Source of the DNA: an uncultured Oscillospiraceae bacterium
GTDB taxonomy: Bacteria; Bacillota; Clostridia; Oscillospirales; Acutalibacteraceae
Assembly: GCA_902492455.1 (NCBI GenBank)
Contig: CABULH010000007.1
Coordinates: 1 to 64,000, forward strand
Reading direction: 5' to 3'
Length of the DNA stretch: 64,000 bases
Part shown: positions 52,005-60,679 of the stretch, piece after piece
Numbering within the stretch: position 1 is the stretch's first letter
Layout of the letters: every line of letters starts with the position of its first letter
Made by a program: the position numbers and the translations under genes
The notes under the pieces: generated by a model
The model's input: the letters and a program-made list of their open reading frames with translations, nothing else
Told to the model about the DNA's origin: nothing
The model's database searches: none

Positions 52005-53594
52005 TTATCGTCTTTTGCGCATATCTCGAAATACCCAAACGGCCAGCGTCAGTGCAGCGGCAAAACCGATCCAGGCCAGTACTGGAATTCCCAGAAGCCG
52101 TGAGGGCTGGTCGCTTATACACAGCAGGCAGGCACCGATGTACAGCGTCACCGCGAATAAGCACTGGATTCCCCGGTTGACCATCCGCTCTATCAATGAC
52201 AGAGGATGTTCCGTATCCACCAGCCGTACGTTTATCTTCAACTGTCCTTTGCTACTCTGGCCGAGCAGATCAGACAGCTGAGAGGGGAGAAGGGAGGTTT
52301 TTCGTCCGGTATCCCGCAGCCAGAGGACACCCTTTTGCAACTCTGCTTTCCAGTCGATTTCCTTTGCCATAGAGGCAGCCATACGATTGGCTAAAATCTG
52401 CAGAAGATTGATATCCGGGCTGACGGAAGCCAGTACCCCCTCCAGGGTCATCACTCCTCGGCCAAGCATGGAAATGCCTCCAGGAATGGAGATTTGGTGC
52501 GCTTTTGCCAGTCCCATCAGTTCGTCAAAAATTTTTCCCAGATCCATACAGCCGATTTCCATCTTACCATAACGGACAAGAAAATCCTCAATATCGTCAT
52601 ACAACCGCTGATGATCCACCGGACCGGAGCAGACACCAAGAGTTAAAATAACATTCTTTAACTCTTCCACATCGCTTTTGACTACCGCTTTAACGCCTTG
52701 CCGAAGAAGTTCCTGATCCCGCAGGGAAAGTCTTCCCATCATGCCAAGATCAATCCAGATGATTTTCCCATCCCGTATCCGCAGATTTCCTGGATGAGGA
52801 TCCGCCTGGAAAAATCCGTCATCTACCACCTGCTTGATATAGTTGTCCGCCAGCTTCAGACCAATTTCATCCAGATCGTATTCTTCTTCCAGCAGCGAGT
52901 CCCTATCATCAATGGGAATACCATCGATGTACTCCATCACCAGGATTTTTGAGGTAGAGAGCGCTTTTTCCACCGTGGGACAGTCCACGAACGCAACATC
53001 CCGATTGAGCCGCTGAAACTCTTCGGCGTTTTTCGCCTCCAATAGAAAATCCATCTCCTGCTGGGCGACAGCCCACATTTCGTCCAGCACCATATCCAGG
53101 TCTACAACGTCGCCCAACTTCGTGAGGTTTAATAGTTTAGCCGCCTGATGAAGCAGGACAATGTCTCGGGCCATAACCTCTTGGATACCAGGACGCTGTA
53201 TTTTTACAGCCACCTTGCGGCCGTCCTGCAGTATAGCGGCATGAACCTGTGCAATGGATGCCGCGCCCATAGGTTCCTCGTCAAAAGAAGCGAAAAGCTC
53301 CTGAAGAGGAATACCGCATTCCTTTTTTATCGTTTCTTCCACCTGCGAGAAGGGTATAGGCCGCACTTCTGCGCGCAGCATCGCCAGTTCCTCACAATAA
53401 GCGGCAGGGAGCATATCCCGCCGCATGGAAAGAATCTGCCCCAGCTTAACGAAGGTAGGGCCCAAATCCTCCACGATGGCGCGCAGCTTTTCAGGTGTCA
53501 ATCCACGGACAATGTCGTGTTTCGCCAGGATCGCCAGGATTTCCCGCAAACGGCCATTATTAGCCGGCGCGTCATTTTTCTGCTTTTTCTCCAT
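52005..53594 (-). CDS. UbiB/ABC1 (AarF) atypical kinase family protein
   Basis: A protein of about 529 residues. The ABC1 kinase-like features are KxGQ (FVKLGQILSMR), the alanine-rich loop EEPMGAASIAQVHAA, the lysine in VAVKIQRPG, and the catalytic and metal segments FFQADPHPGNL and IWIDLGMMGRL. Two hydrophobic helices close the C-terminus (about 485-525), anchoring it in the membrane. The family is linked to quinone or other isoprenoid lipid handling. I start at 53594; it overlaps the phasin-like gene by 23 bases. Confidence 0.88.
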   Translation of the reverse strand: MEKKQKNDAPANNGRLREILAILAKHDIVRGLTPEKLRAIVEDLGPTFVKLGQILSMRRDMLPAAYCEELAMLRAEVRPIPFSQVEETIKKECGIPLQELFASFDEEPMGAASIAQVHAAILQDGRKVAVKIQRPGIQEVMARDIVLLHQAAKLLNLTKLGDVVDLDMVLDEMWAVAQQEMDFLLEAKNAEEFQRLNRDVAFVDCPTVEKALSTSKILVMEYIDGIPIDDRDSLLEEEYDLDEIGLKLADNYIKQVVDDGFFQADPHPGNLRIRDGKIIWIDLGMMGRLSLRDQELLRQGVKAVVKSDVEELKNVILTLGVCSGPVDHQRLYDDIEDFLVRYGKMEIGCMDLGKIFDELMGLAKAHQISIPGGISMLGRGVMTLEGVLASVSPDINLLQILANRMAASMAKEIDWKAELQKGVLWLRDTGRKTSLLPSQLSDLLGQSSKGQLKINVRLVDTEHPLSLIERMVNRGIQCLFAVTLYIGACLLCISDQPSRLLGIPVLAWIGFAAALTLAVWVFRDMRKRR

Positions 53595-53865
53595 CCTGCT
53601 TATCCAGCTCCTCAAGCTTCCTTTTCAGTTCAGCCCGTTCATCCGGTGTCATTTGCTCCACATCCATCCCGGCATTAGAGGCCGAAGGGGTCTTTTTTAC
53701 CCGGTGCTTAAGTTCTTCATTCAGTGCCTTGCCTTGTTCCAGCGTGATTTCGCCTTTCTTCACCAGTTCCTTGATCACCTCATCCGCCTTTTCAGCGGTA
53801 ACGGCCACCGCGCCGATACCAGCCAAAAGGATATTTTTCAGGTCGTTGCCAAGATCGGAAAGCAT
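53572..53865 (-). CDS. phasin-like small helical protein
   Basis: A 97-residue helical protein that begins with a moderately hydrophobic stretch (NILLAGIGAVAVTAEKADEVIKELVKKG), the pattern of polyhydroxyalkanoate granule-associated (phasin-like) proteins, followed by a charged coil. The binding site AAAGGAGG is excellent, eight bases from the ATG. Its end overlaps the UbiB-like gene, so the two are coupled; a small phasin-like partner next to UbiB-family genes is seen in other Firmicutes. No polymer synthase is in the window. Confidence 0.78.
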   Translation of the reverse strand: MLSDLGNDLKNILLAGIGAVAVTAEKADEVIKELVKKGEITLEQGKALNEELKHRVKKTPSASNAGMDVEQMTPDERAELKRKLEELDKQDGEKAEK

Positions 53866-53955
53866 ATTTGTTCCTCCTTTTATTGAAAACTGCTTATATC
53901 ATATCACAGACGAATGAATAAATATTGGCATAATTATGAAGATTTCCTTGAGCAG

Positions 53956-53992
53956 AAAAAAGCGCGGCGGAATGTGAAAAGCATTCCGCCGC
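53956..53992 (-). terminator. intrinsic terminator after the TepA gene
   Basis: Minus strand: an 11-pair stem (GCGGCGGAATG with its complement), seven-base loop, then GC and six T residues. It lies 15 bases past the TepA stop codon. Confidence 0.85.
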
Positions 53993-54006
53993 CCCGACAA
54001 GAAAAA

Positions 54007-54738
54007 TTATACCTGTTTACTGTTGTCGATCATCTCATCCAGCGCCGCAATGGCATCGGATAGGGAACCGAGGCAATCGATCAGTCCTTCTTCCACAGCC
54101 GCATCGCCTTCCAACACACTGCCGACATCGGTGACCAGTTCTCCCGTGTTCATGCACAATTCGGTAAAGCGGTCGAAAGACATATGGGAATTATCGGTGA
54201 CAAAACGAGTGATTCTCTCCTGCATTCTTTGAAAATAATAGAACGCCTGGGGAACGCCCAGCACCAAACCATTGGTTCGCACGGGATGCAGAGTCATGGT
54301 GGCAGAGGGTGCGATAAAGGATTTTTTCGCGGCCACAGCCAGGGGAACACCGATGGAGTGACCGCCGCCCAGTACCAGGGATACTGTCGGCTTTTTCATG
54401 CCGGCAATCAGTTCGGCCAGCGCCAGACCAGCTTCGATATCGCCGCCAACAGTATTCAGCAGAATCAATAATCCCTCAATTTCCTGGCTTTGTTCGATGG
54501 CCACCAATTGGGGAATGACATGCTCATACTTGGTGGTTTTGTTATCCGCCGGTAAAGCGTAATGTCCTTCAATTTGCCCGATGATGGTAAGACAGTGAAT
54601 CACGTGACGGCCGTTGTCCGTGGTGACAGAGCCGTTGTCTTCCACATCCTTCAGCTGTTTCTGCAGCGCCGCTGATTCTTCCGGTTGATTGCCGCTGCTA
54701 TCTGTTTTTTTCGTATCTTTAGCTGCGTTATTATTCAT
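54007..54738 (-). CDS. tepA: ClpP-family serine protease TepA-like
   Basis: A 243-residue protein of the Clp-protease/crotonase fold. The first 40 residues are charged and disordered. The oxyanion and nucleophile region reads GGDIEAGLALAEL and GGGHSIGVPLA with the serine, followed by LHPVRTNG with the histidine. It matches TepA (YmfB), a cytoplasmic protease linked to protein secretion and spore outgrowth in Bacillus. It stands alone between two terminators/promoters. Confidence 0.87.
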   Translation of the reverse strand: MNNNAAKDTKKTDSSGNQPEESAALQKQLKDVEDNGSVTTDNGRHVIHCLTIIGQIEGHYALPADNKTTKYEHVIPQLVAIEQSQEIEGLLILLNTVGGDIEAGLALAELIAGMKKPTVSLVLGGGHSIGVPLAVAAKKSFIAPSATMTLHPVRTNGLVLGVPQAFYYFQRMQERITRFVTDNSHMSFDRFTELCMNTGELVTDVGSVLEGDAAVEEGLIDCLGSLSDAIAALDEMIDNSKQV

Positions 54739-54845
54739 AGCTGCCGCCGACCTTTCTATAGGTTTTCCCGTTTAGTTTGGTCTTTTCCGGGAACTTTATG
54801 TATTTCGAATCGAAAATAACCAGTCCTTTCTATAAGGTATACGAG

Positions 54846-54874
54846 TTGCAGCAGGATCTTCTGAGTGCTATAAT
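54846..54874 (+). promoter_or_regulatory. promoter of the MATE-sirtuin-YaiI operon
   Basis: TTGCAG (54846-54851), 17-base spacer, TATAAT (54869-54874), about 34 bases before the MATE start codon. Confidence 0.7.
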
Positions 54875-54907
54875 AACCTAAATCATCACCCAAAAGAGGG
54901 GACGCCG

Positions 54908-56263
54908 ATGGGGCTGTTTGTTCGTGATCGAGGCTTTTACCGCACATTTTTCTCCCTAACGGGAATGATAGCACTGCAGAATATCATCACCTTCAGTGTG
55001 AACCTGGCGGACAACCTGATGTTGGGAGCATATCATGAAACCGCTTTCGCCGGAGTGGCCTTGGTGAATCAGATTCAATATCTGCTGCAGATGCTAATTA
55101 TGGGGGTCGGGGAAGGAATCATTGTGCTGGCGTCCCAGTATTGGGGCAAAGGCGAAATGGAGCCGATTCGCCGTATCACCGGCATCGGCATGCGTATCGG
55201 TTTGATTTTGTCCATTATTCTTTGGGGAGTAACCTTCTTTTTTCCCGAAACCTGCTTAAGTCTGCTGACAAATGATCGTTCGGTAATGGAGGAAGGTGCG
55301 CAATATCTTCGAATTATCTGCTTTTCTTATCCGCTTTTTGCAGTCACCAATATACTGCTCTCCACACTGCGGAGCGTAGAGACGGTGAAGATCGGCTTTG
55401 CGGTGTCGGGTTCCACCCTTTGCATCAATGTATGCCTAAACTATTTGCTGATCTATGGACACTGGGGCGCACCTGAATTGGGAGCAAGAGGCGCTGCCAT
55501 TGCTACTCTGACCTCCAGGGTGGTGGAGGTACTGATCGTGTGGCTGTATGTGCGGCTGGCCGACAAAAAGCTGTATATACGCCTCAAGGATTTACTCAGT
55601 TTTGATCGCACTCTGTGGAAGGACTATGTCTATACCGGTTTCCCGGTGATCCTGTCCAACGGCTGCTGGGGAATCGCTATGGCCGTGCAGACAGCTATTC
55701 TGGGACGTCTCGGAAAACCCGTCATCTCGGCAAACAGCATCGCCACCACCATCTTTCAAGTGGTATCGGTCATTTCTTATGGCGCCGCCAGTTCTTCCTC
55801 TATCCTGATCGGCAAAACCATCGGCGAAAACCGCATTGATAAAGTGCGGAAATATGCCAAGACTTTGCAGATTCTTTATCTCTTTATCGGACTGGGAACC
55901 GGTGTGATATTGTTTTGCTTCAAAGACGCAGTGGTAGGACTATACGCAGTTTCTGAAGAAACACGGCGGCTGGCCATTCAGTTTATCACCGTGCTGTCGA
56001 TATCGGTGTGCGGTACCTCTTATCAAGTGGCGGTACTCACCGGCATTGTCCGCGGCGGCGGCGACACACGCTTTGTTCTGTTCAATGATATGATCTTTAT
56101 GTGGGGACTGGTGATCCCGTCCGCAGCCCTGTCCGCTTTTGTATTTCACTTTCCGCCGCTGATTGTATTTATTTGTCTGAAAGCGGATCAAATCTTAAAA
56201 TGCTTTGTAGCCGTTGTAAAGGTCAATCGCTATACATGGATTCGAAAACTGGTACGTGAGTAG
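54908..56263 (+). CDS. MATE family efflux transporter
   Basis: A 451-residue transporter with about twelve hydrophobic segments in two homologous halves; NLADNLMLGAYHETAFAGVAL and the second-half GYPVILSNGCWGI-like region (TGFPVILSNGCWG) mark the repeat starts. MATE proteins export cationic or aromatic compounds using sodium or protons. The binding site AGAGGGG precedes the ATG. It heads an operon with the sirtuin and YaiI genes, with gaps of 12 and 9 bases. Confidence 0.92.
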   Translation: MGLFVRDRGFYRTFFSLTGMIALQNIITFSVNLADNLMLGAYHETAFAGVALVNQIQYLLQMLIMGVGEGIIVLASQYWGKGEMEPIRRITGIGMRIGLILSIILWGVTFFFPETCLSLLTNDRSVMEEGAQYLRIICFSYPLFAVTNILLSTLRSVETVKIGFAVSGSTLCINVCLNYLLIYGHWGAPELGARGAAIATLTSRVVEVLIVWLYVRLADKKLYIRLKDLLSFDRTLWKDYVYTGFPVILSNGCWGIAMAVQTAILGRLGKPVISANSIATTIFQVVSVISYGAASSSSILIGKTIGENRIDKVRKYAKTLQILYLFIGLGTGVILFCFKDAVVGLYAVSEETRRLAIQFITVLSISVCGTSYQVAVLTGIVRGGGDTRFVLFNDMIFMWGLVIPSAALSAFVFHFPPLIVFICLKADQILKCFVAVVKVNRYTWIRKLVRE

Positions 56264-56275
56264 AGGGAGGCCGTT

Positions 56276-56995
56276 ATGGAAGACATCGACAAACTACGGA
56301 GTTGGATGGCGGAAAGCCGCCGGATGGTATTTTTCGGTGGTGCGGGCGTATCCACTGAAAGCGGGATTCCGGATTTTCGCAGTGAAGATGGACTGTATAA
56401 GCAGACCTACTGCTATCCGCCGGAAACCATTCTAAGCCGAACGTTTTTTGAGCACTGTCCGGAAGAATTTTTCGCTTTTTATCGGGAGAAAATGTTATGT
56501 CCGGAGGCTCGGCCCAATCTTGTCCACCAGCGGCTGGCAGCCTTGGAAGAGGCGGGTATATTGTCCGCTGTAGTGACCCAGAACATCGACGGCCTGCATC
56601 AGGCTGCCGGTTCCCGAAGAGTATTTGAACTTCACGGATCGGTGCATCGGAATTATTGCCGGAAATGTCATGCTTTTTACGATATGGACTTTATGTTTCA
56701 CACATCCGGTGTTCCGCACTGCTCCTGCGGCGGCATTGTCAAACCAGATGTGGTGTTATATGAGGAGAGCCTCGACGAGGATGTGCTTCAGGGAGCGATT
56801 GAGACAATTGCCGATGCGGATCTGCTGATGGTAGGCGGCACCTCTTTGGCGGTATATCCGGCGGCGGGATTGCTGCGGTACTATCGCGGCCACAGATTGG
56901 TGTTGATCAATAAATCCATCACACCGTACGACGGCAGCGCGGATCTGCTTTTTCAGGCCAGCCTGGGGGAAGTCTTCGCCCGGCTGGATATTTGA
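56276..56995 (+). CDS. cobB: NAD-dependent protein deacylase, sirtuin family
   Basis: A 239-residue SIR2-type deacylase. The NAD motifs GAGVSTESGIPDFRSEDGLY and TQNIDGLH, the catalytic histidine in FELHGS, and zinc ligands CRKC ... CSCGG are all present. It removes acetyl or other acyl groups from lysines using NAD. Some family members fix other acyl chains, which cannot be told here. Confidence 0.94.
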   Translation: MEDIDKLRSWMAESRRMVFFGGAGVSTESGIPDFRSEDGLYKQTYCYPPETILSRTFFEHCPEEFFAFYREKMLCPEARPNLVHQRLAALEEAGILSAVVTQNIDGLHQAAGSRRVFELHGSVHRNYCRKCHAFYDMDFMFHTSGVPHCSCGGIVKPDVVLYEESLDEDVLQGAIETIADADLLMVGGTSLAVYPAAGLLRYYRGHRLVLINKSITPYDGSADLLFQASLGEVFARLDI

Positions 56996-57004
56996 GAGGA
57001 TCAT

Positions 57005-57436
57005 ATGAAAATTTTCATCGATGCGGATGGGTGCCCGGTGGTGGATATCGTGCTGCGGCTTGCGGCACAAGCTGGTCTAAAAGCCGTAATTGTATGCGAT
57101 ACCGCCCATGAATTCCACCGGGATGGAGTGGAGACGATAACCGTGTCCCAAGGTGCGGACAGTGTGGATTTTGCTTTGGTTAACAGGCTGAAGGAAGGGG
57201 ATATTGCTGTTACACAGGATTATGGTCTAGCCGCAATGTGCTTGGCGAAAGGCGCCCGGCCTATTCGGCAGGATGGTCTGATTTACGATAAGGATAATAT
57301 GGATCAGTTGCTGGCGGAACGGCACGCATCTCAGAAAATCCGCAGAGGGGGCGGCAGAGTGAAAGGACCGAAAAAACGCACGGCCGCTCAGGATCGGGAA
57401 TTTGAAAATTTCCTGAAGGATTTGATGGCAAAATAG
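57005..57436 (+). CDS. YaiI/YqxD family protein (UPF0178, DUF188)
   Basis: A 143-residue protein with the family N-terminus KIFIDADGCPVVDIV and the acidic segments GADSVDFALV and VTQDYGLAAMCLAKGA, a PIN-like arrangement of aspartates that suggests a metal-dependent nuclease, never shown. The C-terminus is basic (RRGGGRVKGPKKRT). It ends the MATE-led operon. Confidence 0.9.
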   Translation: MKIFIDADGCPVVDIVLRLAAQAGLKAVIVCDTAHEFHRDGVETITVSQGADSVDFALVNRLKEGDIAVTQDYGLAAMCLAKGARPIRQDGLIYDKDNMDQLLAERHASQKIRRGGGRVKGPKKRTAAQDREFENFLKDLMAK

Positions 57437-57444
57437 AAAAAGGA

Positions 57445-57497
57445 GCGAAGAAGAGGCTGCTGCAAAATTTTTCATTTTGCAGCAGCCTCTTCTTCGC
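57445..57497 (-). terminator. 24-pair hairpin overlapping the end of the PH-domain gene
   Basis: A perfect 24-pair stem (57445-57468 with 57474-57497) and a five-base loop. On the minus strand a T-rich tail (TCCTTTTTCTATTTT) follows, so it ends the minus-strand gene whose stop codon (57472-57474) lies at the loop. Its core is a second copy of the GGCTGCTGCA palindrome seen at 35622. It may also slow transcription arriving from the plus strand. Confidence 0.75.
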
Positions 57498-58959
57498 TGT
57501 ATAAATCATCATCCGGCGATAATAAGCCGTTCTTTTCCAAAAGTTCTCGTACCTCGCTGATCCGCAGATTGCCGATGCGGTGCCGTTTGCCAATTTCACT
57601 GTATGTATAGACCAGAAGATCACAATTGCCCGACCATTTTTGAAAAATGCTGCTGCGAATGCGGATATAATTGATCTTTTCCCTGGGGACAATCACCGTG
57701 TGGAAAGCATAACCCACCGCATAATACAGAGTTATATAGTGTTTGGATACCGCAATTCCCTCAGTGCTGCAATCGACTATCCGAACCACCAGCAGCCAGA
57801 CAAAAGGCAGGGTGGCCATAAGGCCGAAAAACAGGATGAGAGTGCGGAAATCTGCAAACCATTGGGATAGAATCCAAGCCGCCGTCGGAATCAGCAAACT
57901 GCACCAAAACGGCATCATAGCATAACGAACGATGGAGCCTGGAGGCGGCTTGATCTGCCGCGGACGCTGTCGGAATTCCGGCAGCAGCAGCCTTAAATAG
58001 CGTCCGGCCGCCTTGCGGTTGGCGGCTGGAATCAATACCGCGTGTTCGTCCTTGTTTTTGGCATATCCGGCACATTGAATAAACACGATATATAGCCCCA
58101 GCAGACGGGCCACTATAGTTTGTCTCAAATCCAGATAATTCACCGCATCGGTGCGCAGGGAATACCGCCGTATACTCAGCCATCCATAACGAATGCGCAG
58201 AACCTTTTCTTCCCGCATAGCGGAAAAATTGATATAACACAAAAAGCTGTGGACCGCGCCGATCAGCCAGCACAAGAAAATAACAATAGCCAACAGAGCG
58301 GCAGCCTCGGGAATAAAACTCAGCCAACGGGCAATGCCTTCCAGTCGGTTGAGAAACACATCCTGGAAATCCCGGCCGAATACATCACCGCCTTTGCCGA
58401 AAAAAGCCACCAGAAACATGGCGCCGGTAAAGGTGCTGGAGACAAAAATGGAAAGAATACCGATATCATACCATTTTGGACGATACAGCCGCTGATTGGC
58501 CGCCGGTTTGGACGGGAAAGGAGATGCCGCCAGCATGGAGGCTGCCGACCGGCTGACCGTGATCTGACAATCTGCACGCCGAATTGAACCGGCATCGGTA
58601 TCCGCATAAACGTGAACGGCTTTGAACGGGCGCAGATAAAAAGGCTCATGCCGCATCAAAGTGGACATAGCAAAGCAGGGAATAGCGGTTTGCCGCTTAA
58701 TCAGGATTCCTTTATATACTGTCAAACCATGTTCATCCACTGTGTAAAACTGAAAGCACCAGTTCAGGAGGGAATAGGAAAGAATAAAAATCAGAACCAG
58801 AATATCCATCCAAGCGCCGCCGATCCACTCATACAGCCAGTCGGAGAGACTGTCGGCAGTAAAAACCGACAGCAGTCCGCGCAGAAGAGGAATCAAAAGA
58901 AGAAACAGCTGCTTATATATGGATTCCACAATGGTAATCGGGTGTACTCTTTTTTTCAC
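57472..58959 (-). CDS. PH-domain membrane protein, YdbT-like
   Basis: A 495-residue protein with hydrophobic segments at about 15-60, 150-250 and 340-390 and three bacterial PH (bPH2/DUF304) modules, e.g. FYTVDEHGLTVYKGILIKRQTAIPC and the closing HYITLYYAVGYAFHTVIVPREKINYIRI. I place the start at GTG 58959, whose GTGA overlaps the stop of the preceding gene and which has GGGGG eight bases upstream. The pair matches YdbS-YdbT of Bacillus. Function is unknown. Confidence 0.82.
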   Translation of the reverse strand: MKKRVHPITIVESIYKQLFLLLIPLLRGLLSVFTADSLSDWLYEWIGGAWMDILVLIFILSYSLLNWCFQFYTVDEHGLTVYKGILIKRQTAIPCFAMSTLMRHEPFYLRPFKAVHVYADTDAGSIRRADCQITVSRSAASMLAASPFPSKPAANQRLYRPKWYDIGILSIFVSSTFTGAMFLVAFFGKGGDVFGRDFQDVFLNRLEGIARWLSFIPEAAALLAIVIFLCWLIGAVHSFLCYINFSAMREEKVLRIRYGWLSIRRYSLRTDAVNYLDLRQTIVARLLGLYIVFIQCAGYAKNKDEHAVLIPAANRKAAGRYLRLLLPEFRQRPRQIKPPPGSIVRYAMMPFWCSLLIPTAAWILSQWFADFRTLILFFGLMATLPFVWLLVVRIVDCSTEGIAVSKHYITLYYAVGYAFHTVIVPREKINYIRIRSSIFQKWSGNCDLLVYTYSEIGKRHRIGNLRISEVRELLEKNGLLSPDDDLYSEEEAAAK

Positions 58960-59408
58960 TCGCTGCGCCCCCGATCCGTCATCCCGGGCAGCAGACAATC
59001 ATGAAGTTCCTCGCCTTCTTCCACCGTCAATCCGTTTACCAGTACCAATCCTCCGGCGGAGAAAACCATCAGCATCGTCATACCCAGCAGTTGTTCCAGC
59101 GGCCCCCGAACCGTCATAACATATTTGATGCTAACCAGCGGCATGGATTTGCAGGAATCATAAATCACGCCGCTGCGCACCACCAATTGATCGTTCACAA
59201 TGCCATACTGCATCCGATGATAGGCGATAGGGATATACACAGCCGCGAAAAACAAGCTTACCGCAGTCCACAGTCCGATAAACAGCCAGCCGATCCAGGA
59301 AGGAATCGGCAGCCGGAAGGGGATAAAAGAGACCGCCGTCAGCATCAACGACGCTATTAACACGTAAATTTCCCAAATCAGAATAATCTTTTTATTTGGT
59401 TTATGCAA
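58956..59408 (-). CDS. PH-domain membrane protein, YdbS-like
   Basis: A 150-residue protein with two adjacent hydrophobic segments (about 10-30 and 35-60) and one bPH2 domain, marked by YGIVNDQLVVRSGVIYDSCKSMPLVSIKYV. It is the short member of the YdbS/YdbT pair and overlaps the longer gene by four bases. The binding site is AAGGGAAGGAGA upstream. Its function is not known. Confidence 0.85.
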   Translation of the reverse strand: MHKPNKKIILIWEIYVLIASLMLTAVSFIPFRLPIPSWIGWLFIGLWTAVSLFFAAVYIPIAYHRMQYGIVNDQLVVRSGVIYDSCKSMPLVSIKYVMTVRGPLEQLLGMTMLMVFSAGGLVLVNGLTVEEGEELHDCLLPGMTDRGRSE

Positions 59409-59537
59409 CGGATGGTCTCCTTCCCTTGTATAAGTCGAACACCTTAATCAAGTATACCACAGAGCGTTCACTGAGAAAAGCGGTAATTTGCAGTGGAGAT
59501 TCAACAGCGGAGAATTGGAAGAAATCCAGCCTGGCTA

Positions 59538-59566
59538 TTTACTTTCACGCTGTAGTGTGCTAAAAT
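59538..59566 (+). promoter_or_regulatory. promoter of the yerC operon
   Basis: TTTACT (59538-59543), 17-base spacer, TAAAAT (59561-59566). The spacer end carries TGTGCTA (59556-59562), the same heptamer found in each arm of the hisZ operator, so autoregulation is possible; a seven-base match is weak evidence. Confidence 0.5.
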
Positions 59567-59597
59567 ATAAAAAGAATATGGTATGGGAGGTTTCCCT

Positions 59598-59897
59598 ATG
59601 AATTCCAAGATTAAAGACGCCAACACCGATTTCCTCTTTGAAGCCATTCTTCAGCTGAAAAACATGGAGGAATGCTATCAGTTTTTTGAGGATTTGTGTA
59701 CGGTCAGTGAGATCAAGGCCTTGTCCCAGCGAATCGTAGTGGCGAAGATGCTCAGCGACAAGCGAGTCTACAGCGATATCGTGGCGGCTACCGGGGCTTC
59801 CACCGCCACCATCAGCCGAGTGAACCGGTCGCTGATCTATGGCTGCGATGCCTATGATATGGTATTCTCCCGTATGGAGAAAGAGAAAAAAGCATGA
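59598..59897 (+). CDS. yerC: YerC/YecD family TrpR-related regulator
   Basis: A 99-residue DNA-binding protein of the TrpR superfamily. The helix-turn-helix reads SEIKALSQRIVVAKMLSDKRVYSDIVAATGASTATISRVNRSL at about residues 38-80. I start at 59598 with GGGAGG upstream. In comparative-genomic studies of Firmicutes, YerC-type proteins are predicted repressors of histidine genes (named HisR). The palindromic operator at the hisZ promoter in this window fits that role. Its stop overlaps the next gene by four bases. Confidence 0.9.
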   Translation: MNSKIKDANTDFLFEAILQLKNMEECYQFFEDLCTVSEIKALSQRIVVAKMLSDKRVYSDIVAATGASTATISRVNRSLIYGCDAYDMVFSRMEKEKKA

Positions 59898-60637
59898 ACA
59901 GATATGAAGCCTTTTCCCGCTTCTACGACCGGCTTACTCTGGATGTGGAATATCCCCGCCGGGCGGATTATCTCCTGTCCCTGTTTGAACGGCATGGCAG
60001 CCGCCCCAACGGGCTGTTGGATCTGGCCTGTGGTTCTGGCAGTTTAACGGTAGAGCTGGCAGGACGGGGAATGGATATGATCGGCGTGGATGCATCGGCG
60101 GATATGCTGACGCTGGCATCTGACAAAGCCAGAGAGCGAGGTTTATCTCTCCTTTTGCTGCGGCAGGATATGCGGCAGCTGGATCTCTACGGCACAGTGG
60201 AAGGGGCTGTCTGCGTATTGGACAGCCTGAATCATCTCCTGACCACAGCGGATATTATGCAAACCTTTCAGAGGCTTCGCCTGTTTATTCAACCAGGCGG
60301 GCTGCTGATCTTCGACGTGAATACGCCCTATAAACACAAGACTGTGCTGGGGGATAACGCCTTTGTACTGGAAGAGGAAAATTTGCTGTGTGTTTGGCGG
60401 AACCGCTTGATCCGGCGCACCTGTGAGGTGGAAATCCTTCTGGATTTTTTTATAGGAGAGAATGGACATTACACACGGTTTGAGGATATCGTACGGGAAA
60501 GGGCATATTCGCGCTCTACATTGGAAAAGCTGCTTCAACAGGCAGGCTTTGCTGTGGAGGCGGTTTACGCGGATATGGAAATACTCCCACCGGAGGAAGA
60601 CTGTGAGCGATGGGTGTTTGTGGCAAGGAATCAATAA
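59894..60637 (+). CDS. class I SAM-dependent methyltransferase
   Basis: A 247-residue methyltransferase of the Methyltransf_25 type. Motif I is LLDLACGSGSLTVEL near residue 38, followed by MIGVDASADML and the motif IV region AVCVLDSLNHL. The start YEAFSRFYDRLTLDVEYPRRADYL is shared with small-molecule methyltransferases of the YqeM/YxbB group. It is coupled to yerC by a four-base overlap. The substrate is unknown. Confidence 0.88.
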   Translation: MNRYEAFSRFYDRLTLDVEYPRRADYLLSLFERHGSRPNGLLDLACGSGSLTVELAGRGMDMIGVDASADMLTLASDKARERGLSLLLLRQDMRQLDLYGTVEGAVCVLDSLNHLLTTADIMQTFQRLRLFIQPGGLLIFDVNTPYKHKTVLGDNAFVLEEENLLCVWRNRLIRRTCEVEILLDFFIGENGHYTRFEDIVRERAYSRSTLEKLLQQAGFAVEAVYADMEILPPEEDCERWVFVARNQ

Positions 60638-60679
60638 AAAGATCTGTAACAGGAATCAAAAGCAGAGGTTGTGCATAGA

